Origin: Acetobacterium woodii
GTDB lineage: Bacteria > Bacillota > Clostridia > Eubacteriales > Eubacteriaceae
Reading direction: 5' to 3'
DNA: 64,000 nucleotides
NCBI GenBank assembly: GCA_016213825.1
Contig: JACQZP010000013.1
Span: 1 to 64,000 of the forward strand
Position numbers and translations under genes: made by a program. Within the stretch, counting starts at the first letter, position 1. Each line of letters opens with the position of its first letter. Positions 1-7,654 of the stretch are shown piece after piece. The notes beneath the pieces were generated by a model. It saw nothing but the letters and a program-made list of their open reading frames with translations. It did no database searches and was not told the DNA's origin.

Positions 1-75
1 CCAGGTAGATAGGCTGGATGTGGAAGTATGGTAACATATGGAGCTGACCAGTACTAATCGACCGAGGTCTTGATC
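1..75 (+). rRNA. 23S ribosomal RNA, 3' end (partial)
   Basis: The first 75 bases match the conserved 3' end of bacterial 23S rRNA, including the segment GGCTGGATGTGGAAG and the terminal TACTAATCGACCGAGG run. The 5' part of the gene lies outside the window. The exact mature 3' end is estimated from the conserved sequence. About 100 bases of AT-rich spacer separate it from 5S, so this is the distal part of an rRNA operon read on the plus strand. Confidence 0.95.
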
Positions 76-179
76 CAAACATTTATACACTGTGCTGTTT
101 TGAATGATCATCTTAATTGAGATCATAAAAGACAATTGATAATGCAATCATAATTAAATAATATTAACTAGTTAATCTA

Positions 180-297
180 GTTCCGTAATGATGGCGGAAG
201 GGCCACACCTGTTCCCATACCGAACACAGAAGTAAAGTCTTCCAGCGCCGAAAGTACTTGGTGGGCAACTGCCTGGGAGGATAGGACATTGCGGGAC
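180..297 (+). rRNA. rrf: 5S ribosomal RNA
   Basis: A 118-base segment carries the 5S landmarks, such as the CCCATACCGAACAC core and a GCGCCGA segment. The ends were set by pairing: GTTCCGTA at the 5' end pairs with TGCGGGAC at the 3' end to form helix I with G-U pairs. It follows the 23S end by about 105 bases and closes the rRNA operon. No tRNA gene was seen between or after the two rRNAs. Confidence 0.95.
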
Positions 298-453
298 TTT
301 TTAAACTTTTTGCCAAAATTTTGTAAAAATTTGGTATACAGCTGAGCGTTAGCGCAGCAAAGGTGCAAAAACTTACGCAGTTGACGAGGGTTTGATCCGA
401 TAAGGAATTAAACAAACCCGAGGAAACTACGATCATTTAAAAAGAAGTCATGC
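298..453 (+). other. rRNA operon trailer with potential hairpins, no gene seen
   Basis: This non-coding stretch lies between 5S and a strong terminator, so it is probably transcribed as the rRNA trailer. It holds three visible inverted repeats: an AT-rich one at 313-334 (CCAAAATTTT with AAAAATTTGG), GCTGAGC-GTTA-GCGCAGC near 340-357, and GGGTTTG with CAAACCC near 389-420. I do not recognise an RNA family. Its role could be trailer processing or a separate small RNA. Confidence 0.4.
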
Positions 454-506
454 AAAAAAATAGAGATTAAAGAACAAATAATTTTGTTCTTTAATCTCTA
501 TTTTTT
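454..506 (+). terminator. Strong intrinsic terminator of the rRNA operon
   Basis: A near-perfect inverted repeat of about 24 bases per arm (core TAGAGATTAAAGAACAAA and its complement) with a very short loop runs into a T-rich tract. It is AT-rich but long, and its position downstream of 5S fits termination of the rRNA operon. Confidence 0.8.
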
Positions 507-514
507 ATATTTTT

Positions 515-595
515 AGGAAGGAGCCATCTGGCGACTGACGCGACGAAGGCGCAGCGCCAGCGGAGACGAAGCGCCGCATGAGCGAGTAAAAAAAA
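515..595. repeat. GC-rich structured block, possible interspersed element
   Basis: This block is far richer in G and C than its surroundings and is full of short inverted repeats, for example GGCG-CAG-CGCC at 548-558 and GCGG with CCGC at 560-576. It lies between the rRNA terminator and the converging FlxA-like gene, and ends in an A-run at 588-595. It does not have the T-tract layout of a terminator on either strand. It shares the short string GCGCAGC with the trailer hairpin near 340. A repeated intergenic element is an inference that needs a genome-wide comparison. Confidence 0.35.
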
Positions 596-628
596 CGTTG
601 ATTTACAGGGCCTTTAACATATTGCCCC

Positions 629-1405
629 TTAGAAACGAACATCAACAGAATCATAGGTAATAAAAGCTTCACTTGAGTTATTTGGATCAAGAAGAGCATT
701 TATATCAGAATCTTTATCTTTGTCAAGTTTGTCTTCATCTTTGTCATTATTCTTGGCAGGATCAACATTTTCAGTTTCTTTTGATCCAGCGCCATCTTTA
801 ACGTGTTGATTGATTTCAGCAAGATCAGCAGCGGTATCCATAGAAATTGAGTTAATATTGCCTTGGATGTCAGAAAGTTTGGCACTTTTGGCTGATGTAT
901 CAGCGCCGCGGCTTCGATCTAGTTTTATTTCGCCAGACAAAACCCCGCTTTGACCTTCCAGCTTAGTTTTAACTGCATTGGTAATATTTATTTTGTCCAT
1001 TGTATATTCGGAGTTAATCATACTTTTCATAGCAGTTGAATTCATACCTGCATCGCTGATAGAGACAGTATCAGTCTTTTCTTTTGCGCTTAAATTCGCT
1101 TTATTATTAGTAGTTTCATTTTCTGATTGACCAGTATTTTTTTCTAATGCTTCTTTTCTGATTTCTGTTTGTCTTTGCGATAATTGGTTGTTTAAATCTT
1201 GCAATAGGTCTTGTAGTTCATTACGTCTGTTCATTTTATCTTTTGGAGAGAGTGTTTCATTTTTTGAAAGATCAGAGATCTGTTCTTTGATATTTTCAAT
1301 TTGTTTCTTGATGCCTTCAGAAATACCATCACTCTTCTGAGATGAAGTCTTTTGTGTGTTTTGAGAAAGTAAAGGCGCAGTGTTTGTGGTTGAAGCGATT
1401 CTCAT
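629..1405 (-). CDS. FlxA-like hypothetical protein
   Basis: A 258-residue soluble, highly polar protein. The N-terminal third has a predicted coiled coil (roughly residues 30-85, rich in E, K, Q, N and L), of the type found in FlxA-like proteins. The C-terminal region is a low-complexity acidic/lysine stretch. A segment near residue 115 reads TVSISDAG, also seen in this kind of protein. No signal peptide or membrane segment is visible. I chose the ATG at 1405 because GGAGGT sits 4-9 bases upstream of it; an in-frame TTG 12 bases earlier overlaps that ribosome site. The gene stands alone and converges on the rRNA operon. Its function is unknown; FlxA is linked to the flagellar regulon in enterics, but nothing flagellar is nearby. 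Confidence 0.6.
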   Translation of the reverse strand: MRIASTTNTAPLLSQNTQKTSSQKSDGISEGIKKQIENIKEQISDLSKNETLSPKDKMNRRNELQDLLQDLNNQLSQRQTEIRKEALEKNTGQSENETTNNKANLSAKEKTDTVSISDAGMNSTAMKSMINSEYTMDKINITNAVKTKLEGQSGVLSGEIKLDRSRGADTSAKSAKLSDIQGNINSISMDTAADLAEINQHVKDGAGSKETENVDPAKNNDKDEDKLDKDKDSDINALLDPNNSSEAFITYDSVDVRF

Positions 1406-1664
1406 TATGACCTCCAATTTATTTAAAAATAGTAGAAATTAATTTAAATGTTGCATAGATATAAATTAATCATATATCAAATATCACTATTTGTCTAGAT
1501 AAAAGTGTATGATTATCCAATTATTAATGAAATTCTCGAATTACTAGAATATGATCTCAATTAGTTGGTTGAAAATCATTTTATTCAATTGCCTACTTTA
1601 TTATCGATATTTGATACCAATATCTCACAGCGGTAATTTAGCGGAATATAGTGTCAAGTATTGA

Positions 1665-1693
1665 TTGAAGGGACTTGCTGAATGTGATAAAAT
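1665..1693 (+). promoter_or_regulatory. Promoter for the CASTOR/POLLUX-like channel gene
   Basis: TTGAAG, 17 bases, then TAAAAT, with TGA just before the -10 (extended -10 form). It lies about 105 bases upstream of the start at 1799. The remaining 390-base gap between the two divergent genes (1406-1798) is AT-rich; I found no riboswitch or further gene in it. Confidence 0.6.
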
Positions 1694-1798
1694 ATCCAAG
1701 TCATGAATTGATTTTTTCTGGGTCACGAATAAATAACGCGATTAATATCGGATGAATTTGAAAGTGACAAAATATTTCTGCAGAAGAGGTGCTTTAAA

Positions 1799-3673
1799 AT
1801 GAACGAAGTTGGTTTTTTTGAAAAACTGCGGTACAAATTTGATAATCTGATGTCAAAAGGAACAGGCATCCTGTTATTATCGTTGGCCAGTGCCACGGCA
1901 ATTATGATTGCTGTTATTTCGTTGATCGTTTGGATTACTCAATCCGGTCCAACATCCAGTTTCACTGAGTTGCTCTGGATGGGATTAATGCGAGCCATCG
2001 ATTCAGGAACAGTCAGTGGCGATACAGGAAGTGCAGGTTATATCTTTTTAATGTTTGTTACTACATTGGGTGGTATCTTCATTTTAAGTATCCTAATTGG
2101 TATTTTAACAACCGGTATAGAATCCAAGTTGGATTCGCTTAGAAAAGGCAGATCCCGGGTAATTGAAAATGACCAGACCATTATATTAGGATGGTCAGAA
2201 CAGATCTTTACCATTATTGAAGAACTCATTGAAGCGAACAGCAATCGTAAACGAGCTTGTATTGTCATTATGGGGAATCATGATAAATCTGAAATGGATG
2301 ATGCCATCCGTGAGCGAATTACTGACACAAAAACAACGAGAATTGTAACTCGCCAAGGGAATCCTATCGATATTGATGATCTTGAAATTGTCAGTTTAAA
2401 TACATCTCGTTCAATTATTATTATACCCGAGGACGACACCCGGGTGATAAAGACCATTCTGGCGATTACCAATAATCCCAATAAGCGCAGTGAACCCTAT
2501 AATATTGTCACAGTATTAAGAGATCCGGAAAATGTGCAGGTCGCTCATATTGCCGGAAATAATCAAGCCGAAATTATTCTCAGTGATACCTTGATTTCTC
2601 GTATTATTGCTCAAACTTGTCGACAACCAGGTCTCTCAACCGTATATACAGAACTGCTTGACTTTGGTGGAGACGAAATTTATTTTAGTAGTTGTCCTGA
2701 AACTATTGGCAAAACTTTTGCTGAAATTCTGTTCTTATTTGAGAAATCCACAGTAATCGGCATTCAGTCCCAGGGTAAAACGTATTTAAATCCGCCAATG
2801 GATACAGTATTGAACCAGGGAGACCATATTATTGCAATTTCAGAAGATGATGATACAATCGTTGCAAAAGTTGATCAGGATATTAAAATTGAAACAGATG
2901 CGATTATACAAACACTAGTAGAAACCCCGGATATACCGGAAAAAACCCTGATTTTAGGTTGGAATGATAATGCCCATTTAATTATTCATGAAATTGACAA
3001 CTACGTTCCACAGTCATCAATTTTGACAGTTGTTTCTGATTGTGTTGAAGATGAAGATTTCCAGGGGACGCTAAGCCGGGTTGTTAATCAAAAAATCGAA
3101 CTGCTAAAGGGTGACCCTAAGGACCGAGCAATTTTAGATGATTTGATGGTGAAAAATTATGACCATGTGATCATTCTTTCAAATAATTCAGAACTTGATG
3201 TTCAAGAATCCGATGCGAATACACTGGTGGTCCTTCTGCAATTGCGGGACATAGCGGAAAAACTTAATTGCCGTTTTTCAGTTGTCAGCGAAATGATGGA
3301 TTTTAGAAACAAGAAACTGGCAGAAGTCACCAAAGTCAACGATTTTATAGTTAGTGAAAAACTGATCAGTTTAATGCTGACCCAGGTTTCCGAGAATAAG
3401 ATGGTCAATACTGTATTTGAAGATTTATTCGATGCAGATGGTTCAGAACTTTATATTAAAAAGGCGGCAAAATATGTTGTGCTGGACAAATCGGTTAGTT
3501 ATTATACTCTGGTTGAAGCGACAAAAAGAAAGAATGAATTGGTAATTGGTTATGTGATTGCAGCAGAACAAAAAGATGCGCTAAAGAACTACGGAATTTA
3601 TATTAATCCAGCTAAATCAACAACGGTAACACTTGGAGAGAAGGACGGTTTGATAGTTATCGCAGAAGATTAG
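1799..3673 (+). CDS. CASTOR/POLLUX-type putative ion channel with RCK/TrkA-N domains
   Basis: 624 residues. Two membrane helices (about 22-47 and 80-106) flank a pore-like stretch. They are followed by two cytoplasmic nucleotide-binding regulator domains: the first begins near 127 (TIILGWSEQ) and the second near 382 (TLILGWNDN). This layout fits the CASTOR/POLLUX/DMI1 family of ligand-gated cation channels, here in its bacterial form, probably conducting K+ or Ca2+ across the cell membrane. The ion and the ligand cannot be read from sequence. The start ATG has AGAGGTG about 9 bases upstream. It is a single-gene unit with its own promoter and a strong terminator. A NAD-binding TrkA-like protein is the alternative name, but the membrane segments favour a channel. 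Confidence 0.8.
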   Translation: MNEVGFFEKLRYKFDNLMSKGTGILLLSLASATAIMIAVISLIVWITQSGPTSSFTELLWMGLMRAIDSGTVSGDTGSAGYIFLMFVTTLGGIFILSILIGILTTGIESKLDSLRKGRSRVIENDQTIILGWSEQIFTIIEELIEANSNRKRACIVIMGNHDKSEMDDAIRERITDTKTTRIVTRQGNPIDIDDLEIVSLNTSRSIIIIPEDDTRVIKTILAITNNPNKRSEPYNIVTVLRDPENVQVAHIAGNNQAEIILSDTLISRIIAQTCRQPGLSTVYTELLDFGGDEIYFSSCPETIGKTFAEILFLFEKSTVIGIQSQGKTYLNPPMDTVLNQGDHIIAISEDDDTIVAKVDQDIKIETDAIIQTLVETPDIPEKTLILGWNDNAHLIIHEIDNYVPQSSILTVVSDCVEDEDFQGTLSRVVNQKIELLKGDPKDRAILDDLMVKNYDHVIILSNNSELDVQESDANTLVVLLQLRDIAEKLNCRFSVVSEMMDFRNKKLAEVTKVNDFIVSEKLISLMLTQVSENKMVNTVFEDLFDADGSELYIKKAAKYVVLDKSVSYYTLVEATKRKNELVIGYVIAAEQKDALKNYGIYINPAKSTTVTLGEKDGLIVIAED

Positions 3674-3723
3674 GCAGCGATAAAAAAACGAAAGCAGATC
3701 GTTCGTGATTTTTATATGCAGTA

Positions 3724-3760
3724 CAGCCGTCAAAAGAAAAATCTTTTGACGGCTGCTTTT
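3724..3760 (+). terminator. Intrinsic terminator after the channel gene
   Basis: A perfect 14-base stem (CAGCCGTCAAAAGA with its complement) with a 4-base A loop is followed by CTTTTATT. It lies about 50 bases after the channel stop codon. Confidence 0.85.
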
Positions 3761-3865
3761 ATTAATATCAGGAAACTAAATTCGCCTTTTAAGAATAGCT
3801 GCATTAATATGCTCATAGATTAGACCGAATTGCCTGACAAAGGGACTTAAAAAGTATCAGACAAT

Positions 3866-4492
3866 TCAAATAATGGTCTGAATTCCTGCCGATAATTCTA
3901 TGGACACAGGGTATGCTTGCAAATCAGCTGCAATTTGCTTAGCAAGATTATCAATAGTTTGTGGTATTCCAACTAAACCAGCAGCACCATCTACGATAAT
4001 ACTTCCAACAATATCATAGCCGCCTGCGCATAAAGTTGTTTGCATTGCTAACAAGGCGCCGGTAGCTTGGTTAGGCAATTCACTAAAAGGCGAAGGGGAA
4101 TTACAGGCTGTTACTATAGCAGCCTTTTTGCCTGCATGTAAGGGTCGAGGCATTTCAAGACCACTTGAGGAAATTTCTTCAAGTGCTGTTAATGAACGAT
4201 CAATTAAGGTTTTGAATGGACCGGTGATATTTCCAAAATAGGTTGGACTCCCAATAACTAAAGCATCGGCATGTCGAATTAGTTTTGCGACCTGATGACC
4301 ATCATCATGCGGAAGAATGCATGATTTATCGGGCCGACATTGTAAACAGGCTTGACAGGGTTTAATATTAAGATTGTTGACGTCTATCCACTGAACAATG
4401 TGTTTTGAATCCAGGTGACTTTCGATATGTCTCATTGTACCAGCTGTGTAGCCATTTAGACGTGGTGATGCATTAAGAAATAGAATATTCAT
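3866..4492 (-). CDS. NAD(P)H-dependent FMN reductase, flavodoxin-like
   Basis: 208 residues with the flavodoxin-like fold of FMN reductases. The phosphate-binding loop is near the N terminus (LFLNASPR, residues 4-11) and a GSPTYFGN flavin loop lies near residue 80. A cysteine cluster CQACLQC-x4-C near residue 48 resembles the CX2CX2C motif of iron-sulfur flavoproteins, so it may bind a cluster or use cysteines in redox sensing. The ATG at 4492 is chosen because GGAG lies 10 bases upstream. The gene is divergent from the MmyB-type regulator at 4613, which probably controls it. Likely role: reduction of quinones, flavins or similar electrophiles in the cytoplasm; the substrate is not known. Confidence 0.8.
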   Translation of the reverse strand: MNILFLNASPRLNGYTAGTMRHIESHLDSKHIVQWIDVNNLNIKPCQACLQCRPDKSCILPHDDGHQVAKLIRHADALVIGSPTYFGNITGPFKTLIDRSLTALEEISSSGLEMPRPLHAGKKAAIVTACNSPSPFSELPNQATGALLAMQTTLCAGGYDIVGSIIVDGAAGLVGIPQTIDNLAKQIAADLQAYPVSIELSAGIQTII

Positions 4493-4552
4493 TTTGTTAC
4501 GCTCCAATTCAAATTATTATTGATATAGATATACTTTAACATTTGGGCTATA

Positions 4553-4562
4553 CTGGTACCAG
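4553..4562. promoter_or_regulatory. CTGGTACCAG palindrome, candidate operator
   Basis: A perfect 10-base palindrome sits in the 120-base gap between the divergent flavin reductase and the regulator gene, 61 bases from one start and 51 from the other. Such a site between a redox enzyme and its divergent regulator is a good operator candidate. Binding is inferred from position only. Confidence 0.45.
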
Positions 4563-4612
4563 AAGTCAATTTATACTAGCATATATTTAAATAGGATAAA
4601 GGTGATAGGAGC

Positions 4613-5449
4613 ATGATTAACAGTGAAAAAAAGCGTTATATTGAATTAGGTAATTTTCTTAAGACGAGACGTAATAGGATATCACCGTTACAAGTGGGAT
4701 TGCCAGTGGGTACCCGACGGAGAACTCCTGGATTAAGGCGTGAGGAAATAGCGCAATTAGCAGGAATCGGACTGACATGGTATACATGGCTTGAACAGGG
4801 ACGCCAAATTAATGTGTCGGATCAGGTTTTAGAGAGCTTATCCAAGGTGTTACTGTTGGATGACGAAGAACGTAAGCATTTGTTTACCCTTGCAATGAAA
4901 CCGCTGCCAAATGAAAATGATTTTAACAAGGGTCAACTGAAAGACTCGCTACAAAACGTTTTAGATAGTTTGGAAACAAGTCCGGCATATATTATGGATC
5001 AGAGATGGAATATTTGTGGTTGGAATAAAAGTGCCTGCCGGGTTTTTGGTGATTTCAGTCAAATCGATCAATTAGAAAGAAATGTGGTTTATATGATGTT
5101 CTGCAAGAATGAGTATATGGAATTATTTGAAGACTGGGAATTTCATGCCAAAGGCATTATTGCCAGGTTTAGAGTAATGTGTGGCAAAAACATTGCTGAT
5201 CCCTGGGTTGCAGATTTTACAAACAATCTCAAAGAAAAAAGTGCTGATTTCAACTTGTGGTGGTCTATGTATAAAATCAATAGTATGAGTGATATTACAA
5301 AAGAATTAGTGCACCCGGTCGTCGGAAAATTAGTATTTGAGTTTAACAGCTTTGATGTATCAGATAATCCAAATTTAAAAATGTTAATTCATACGCCAGT
5401 CTTGGGAACAGGTACCATCGACAAAATGAAACACCTGGTAACAAGTTAA
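4613..5449 (+). CDS. Helix-turn-helix regulator with MmyB-like ligand domain
   Basis: 278 residues. The N-terminal part (about 8-80) is an XRE-type helix-turn-helix with the family hallmark RRTPGLRREEIAQLAG, followed by TWYTWLEQGR. The rest (about 105-265) matches the MmyB-like PAS-fold domain, with the typical WNKSACRVFGDF segment. Proteins of this class bind a small ligand, often a fatty acid or a redox-active compound, and regulate a neighbouring enzyme. The divergent FMN reductase is the obvious target. AGGTGATAGGAGC precedes the ATG. There is only a weak hairpin after the gene (about 5465-5490). Confidence 0.85.
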   Translation: MINSEKKRYIELGNFLKTRRNRISPLQVGLPVGTRRRTPGLRREEIAQLAGIGLTWYTWLEQGRQINVSDQVLESLSKVLLLDDEERKHLFTLAMKPLPNENDFNKGQLKDSLQNVLDSLETSPAYIMDQRWNICGWNKSACRVFGDFSQIDQLERNVVYMMFCKNEYMELFEDWEFHAKGIIARFRVMCGKNIADPWVADFTNNLKEKSADFNLWWSMYKINSMSDITKELVHPVVGKLVFEFNSFDVSDNPNLKMLIHTPVLGTGTIDKMKHLVTS

Positions 5450-5550
5450 GGTATCTTCTAATCGCACCTAACTTAGTATGGGGTGTTTTAAAGAAAACAT
5501 GGCACCTGTTGAAGACGTGATGACGTTTAAATTTGTTTTAATCGTGCTGA

Positions 5551-5958
5551 TTACTGCTCCGAAATAAATTTCACGGCTGTAGCATAATTCGTAACTTGTT
5601 TGACAATAAAGTATTTTTTAAACTCTTTGGTCCACATGTCCATTTCTGATTTAAGTTCGTTGATTTCGTTCACAATAAAAACGACGATCTTACAATCTGT
5701 TTTTGACATGGCTGGCAGCAAGACGGAAAAACCCCAAGTGACATCTTCTTTTTCATCTTCAAATCCATTTCGTGCATCGACAACAAAATTGCTTCCTGGA
5801 TAACGATTCAACAGGTCAACTGCAAAAGTGGTTGGGTTGCGATAGTTATTTTTAGAACAGAATTTTTTCCAAGTCAGAAGGACGATATTGTCAGCAGCTA
5901 TATATTCAACATGACTATATTCCGAATCGAAGTCATTGATTTCAATTATTTTTCGCAT
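5551..5958 (-). CDS. STAS-like hypothetical protein
   Basis: 135 residues, soluble, with no signal peptide. The alternating beta/alpha pattern, with hydrophobic strands at about 25-31, 57-62 and 89-95, and the FVVDARNGFEDEKEDVTWG segment in place of the usual regulatory loop, suggest a STAS/SpoIIAA-like fold, seen in proteins that act by protein contact. I cannot assign a function. The ATG has GAAAGGA upstream. It is transcribed alone and converges on the regulator gene. A plain hypothetical protein is the cautious name. Confidence 0.5.
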   Translation of the reverse strand: MRKIIEINDFDSEYSHVEYIAADNIVLLTWKKFCSKNNYRNPTTFAVDLLNRYPGSNFVVDARNGFEDEKEDVTWGFSVLLPAMSKTDCKIVVFIVNEINELKSEMDMWTKEFKKYFIVKQVTNYATAVKFISEQ

Positions 5959-6212
5959 GAGTTGTATCCTTTCAAATGATCACAAAAGTCATAAAAATCG
6001 CTAAAAAGCAAGTTTGTATCTATTATAACTATTTTTCAGGCAGATATCTACAATAATGACGAAATGTATTCATAATTGTTCATAAATTACCAGTTCAAAA
6101 AAATTTATCCAATATTTGCTCCTTGATATGGACACGGTAACGGATGATGAGGTATATTTAACAAAACGAGTTAATCTTAAGTGAACAGAAATATAAATAG
6201 CGGAGAGATGAT

Positions 6213-6815
6213 ATGTTTAAACAAAAGATTGGATCAACAAAAGCGGTTGTGATCATTCCGGAAATTTATGGAATTAATCAGTATATAAAAGATTGGACAG
6301 AATTTTTTAGGTTGCGTGACTATGACACCTACTGTGTGGATCTGGGCGGGACCTATTCATATTCAGAGGGCCGCACGGCATATGATCATTTTATAACCGA
6401 TATTGGCTTTGAACGATATGAAAAAGTTGGGATTGAGATTAGCAAACTGAGAGATCGGTATAAAAAAATCATAATTTTCGGATCAAGTGTTGGCGCTACA
6501 ATTGCCTGGCGGCTCACTGAAAATCAAAGTTGTGATGGGATGATTGGTTATTATGGATCACGAATCCGGGACTATTTGGATGTCAACCCGATTTGTCCCT
6601 GTCTGCTGGTATTTCCGGAACAGGAAAAATCGTTTGATGTACAGTCGATTATCCCAACGCTTGGGCAGAAGGAAAAGGTTGAGACGCATGTTTTGCCTGG
6701 CAATCATGGATTTGCTGATCCCTATGGAAGTGATTTTCATTTGCGGTCAGAAAAAAAAGCTTTAGCTATGGTAGAATACTTTTTAAGTAGAACTGAACAA
6801 TCAGAACAGATTTGA
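6213..6815 (+). CDS. Dienelactone hydrolase-like alpha/beta hydrolase
   Basis: 200 residues. The alpha/beta hydrolase core has the dienelactone hydrolase landmarks: an IPEIYGIN segment near residue 11, a nucleophile elbow GSSVGA near residue 93, and the histidine loop PGNHGFADP near residue 168. The classical family nucleophile is Cys in G-x-C-x-G; here the elbow reads G-S-S-V-G, so a serine would act. That may mean a general esterase rather than a true lactone hydrolase. The ATG follows GGAGAGATGAT. The stop lies only 14 bases before the sirtuin ATG, so the two form one unit. The substrate is unknown. Confidence 0.75.
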   Translation: MFKQKIGSTKAVVIIPEIYGINQYIKDWTEFFRLRDYDTYCVDLGGTYSYSEGRTAYDHFITDIGFERYEKVGIEISKLRDRYKKIIIFGSSVGATIAWRLTENQSCDGMIGYYGSRIRDYLDVNPICPCLLVFPEQEKSFDVQSIIPTLGQKEKVETHVLPGNHGFADPYGSDFHLRSEKKALAMVEYFLSRTEQSEQI

Positions 6816-6829
6816 GAAAAGAGGATAAG

Positions 6830-7552
6830 ATGACAGACATTGAAAAATTAAAGGAACTGGTAGAAGAATCAGGCAATATTGTTTTTTTTGGCGGGGCTGG
6901 TGTTTCCACTGAAAGTGGGATTCCCGATTTCCGGAGTGTCGATGGATTGTATAATCAAACCTATCAATATCCCCCAGAAACAATTCTTTCTCATAATTTT
7001 TTTATGAATAATACGGAAGAATTCTATCATTTCTATCGTAATAAGATGTTGTATCTGGATGCAAAACCAAATGATGCACATATCACCTTGGCTGAATTGG
7101 AGGCAGCGGGAAAGCTGAAGGCGGTAATTACCCAGAATATTGACGGACTTCACCATCTGGCCGGGAGCAAAAATGTGTTGGAACTCCATGGTTCGGTACA
7201 TCGCAATTACTGCATGCGATGTCAGCAGTTTTATCCGGTTCAAGCGATTCTTGAAAGTGAAGGGGTTCCCAAATGTACCTGTGGGGGGACGATCAAACCA
7301 GATGTGGTGCTATATGGTGAAGGTCTGGATAATGAGATTATGAATCAATCGTTGTCGGCGATTGCCAAAGCAGAGGTTTTGATCATCGGCGGGACATCGC
7401 TGGGCGTTTACCCGGCTGCAGGGCTTATTGATTATTATCGTGGGAACGAGCTGGTGCTGGTAAATAAATCTTCAACACCCATGGATTCCCGAGCAAATCT
7501 GATCATTAAAGGAAGCATCGGTGAAGTCTTTAAACATCTAAAACGTAGCTAA
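6830..7552 (+). CDS. cobB: NAD-dependent protein deacylase, Sir2 family
   Basis: 240 residues with all sirtuin motifs in order: GGAGVSTESGIPDFRS for NAD binding (about 22-37), TQNIDGLH (about 101-108), the catalytic LHGSVH (about 122-127), a four-cysteine zinc site (CMRC then CTC) between about 130 and 155, and GTSLGVYPA near 190. It removes acyl groups from lysines of cytoplasmic proteins using NAD. The ATG at 6830 is preferred over an in-frame TTG at 6812, because AAAAGAGG lies between them at the right distance. It is co-transcribed with the hydrolase 14 bases upstream and ends at a strong bidirectional terminator. Confidence 0.92.
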   Translation: MTDIEKLKELVEESGNIVFFGGAGVSTESGIPDFRSVDGLYNQTYQYPPETILSHNFFMNNTEEFYHFYRNKMLYLDAKPNDAHITLAELEAAGKLKAVITQNIDGLHHLAGSKNVLELHGSVHRNYCMRCQQFYPVQAILESEGVPKCTCGGTIKPDVVLYGEGLDNEIMNQSLSAIAKAEVLIIGGTSLGVYPAAGLIDYYRGNELVLVNKSSTPMDSRANLIIKGSIGEVFKHLKRS

Positions 7553-7607
7553 GTACGAATTATTGGGCATGATAACAAAATGCAACATGATCGTCGTAAT
7601 GAGCATA

Positions 7608-7653
7608 AAAATACCAGATGCTTTTGCAATCTCAAAAGCATCTGGTATTTTTT
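7608..7653. terminator. Bidirectional intrinsic terminator
   Basis: A perfect 19-base stem (AAAATACCAGATGCTTTTG and its complement) with a 6-base loop has T-runs on both strands. It separates the sirtuin gene on the plus strand from the converging TIGR00300-family gene on the minus strand and probably serves both. Confidence 0.9.
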
Positions 7654-7654
7654 G

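Noticed and set aside
1406-1798. c-di-AMP riboswitch in front of the channel gene
   Set aside because: Such switches occur before K+ channel genes in Firmicutes, but none of the conserved core strings were found.
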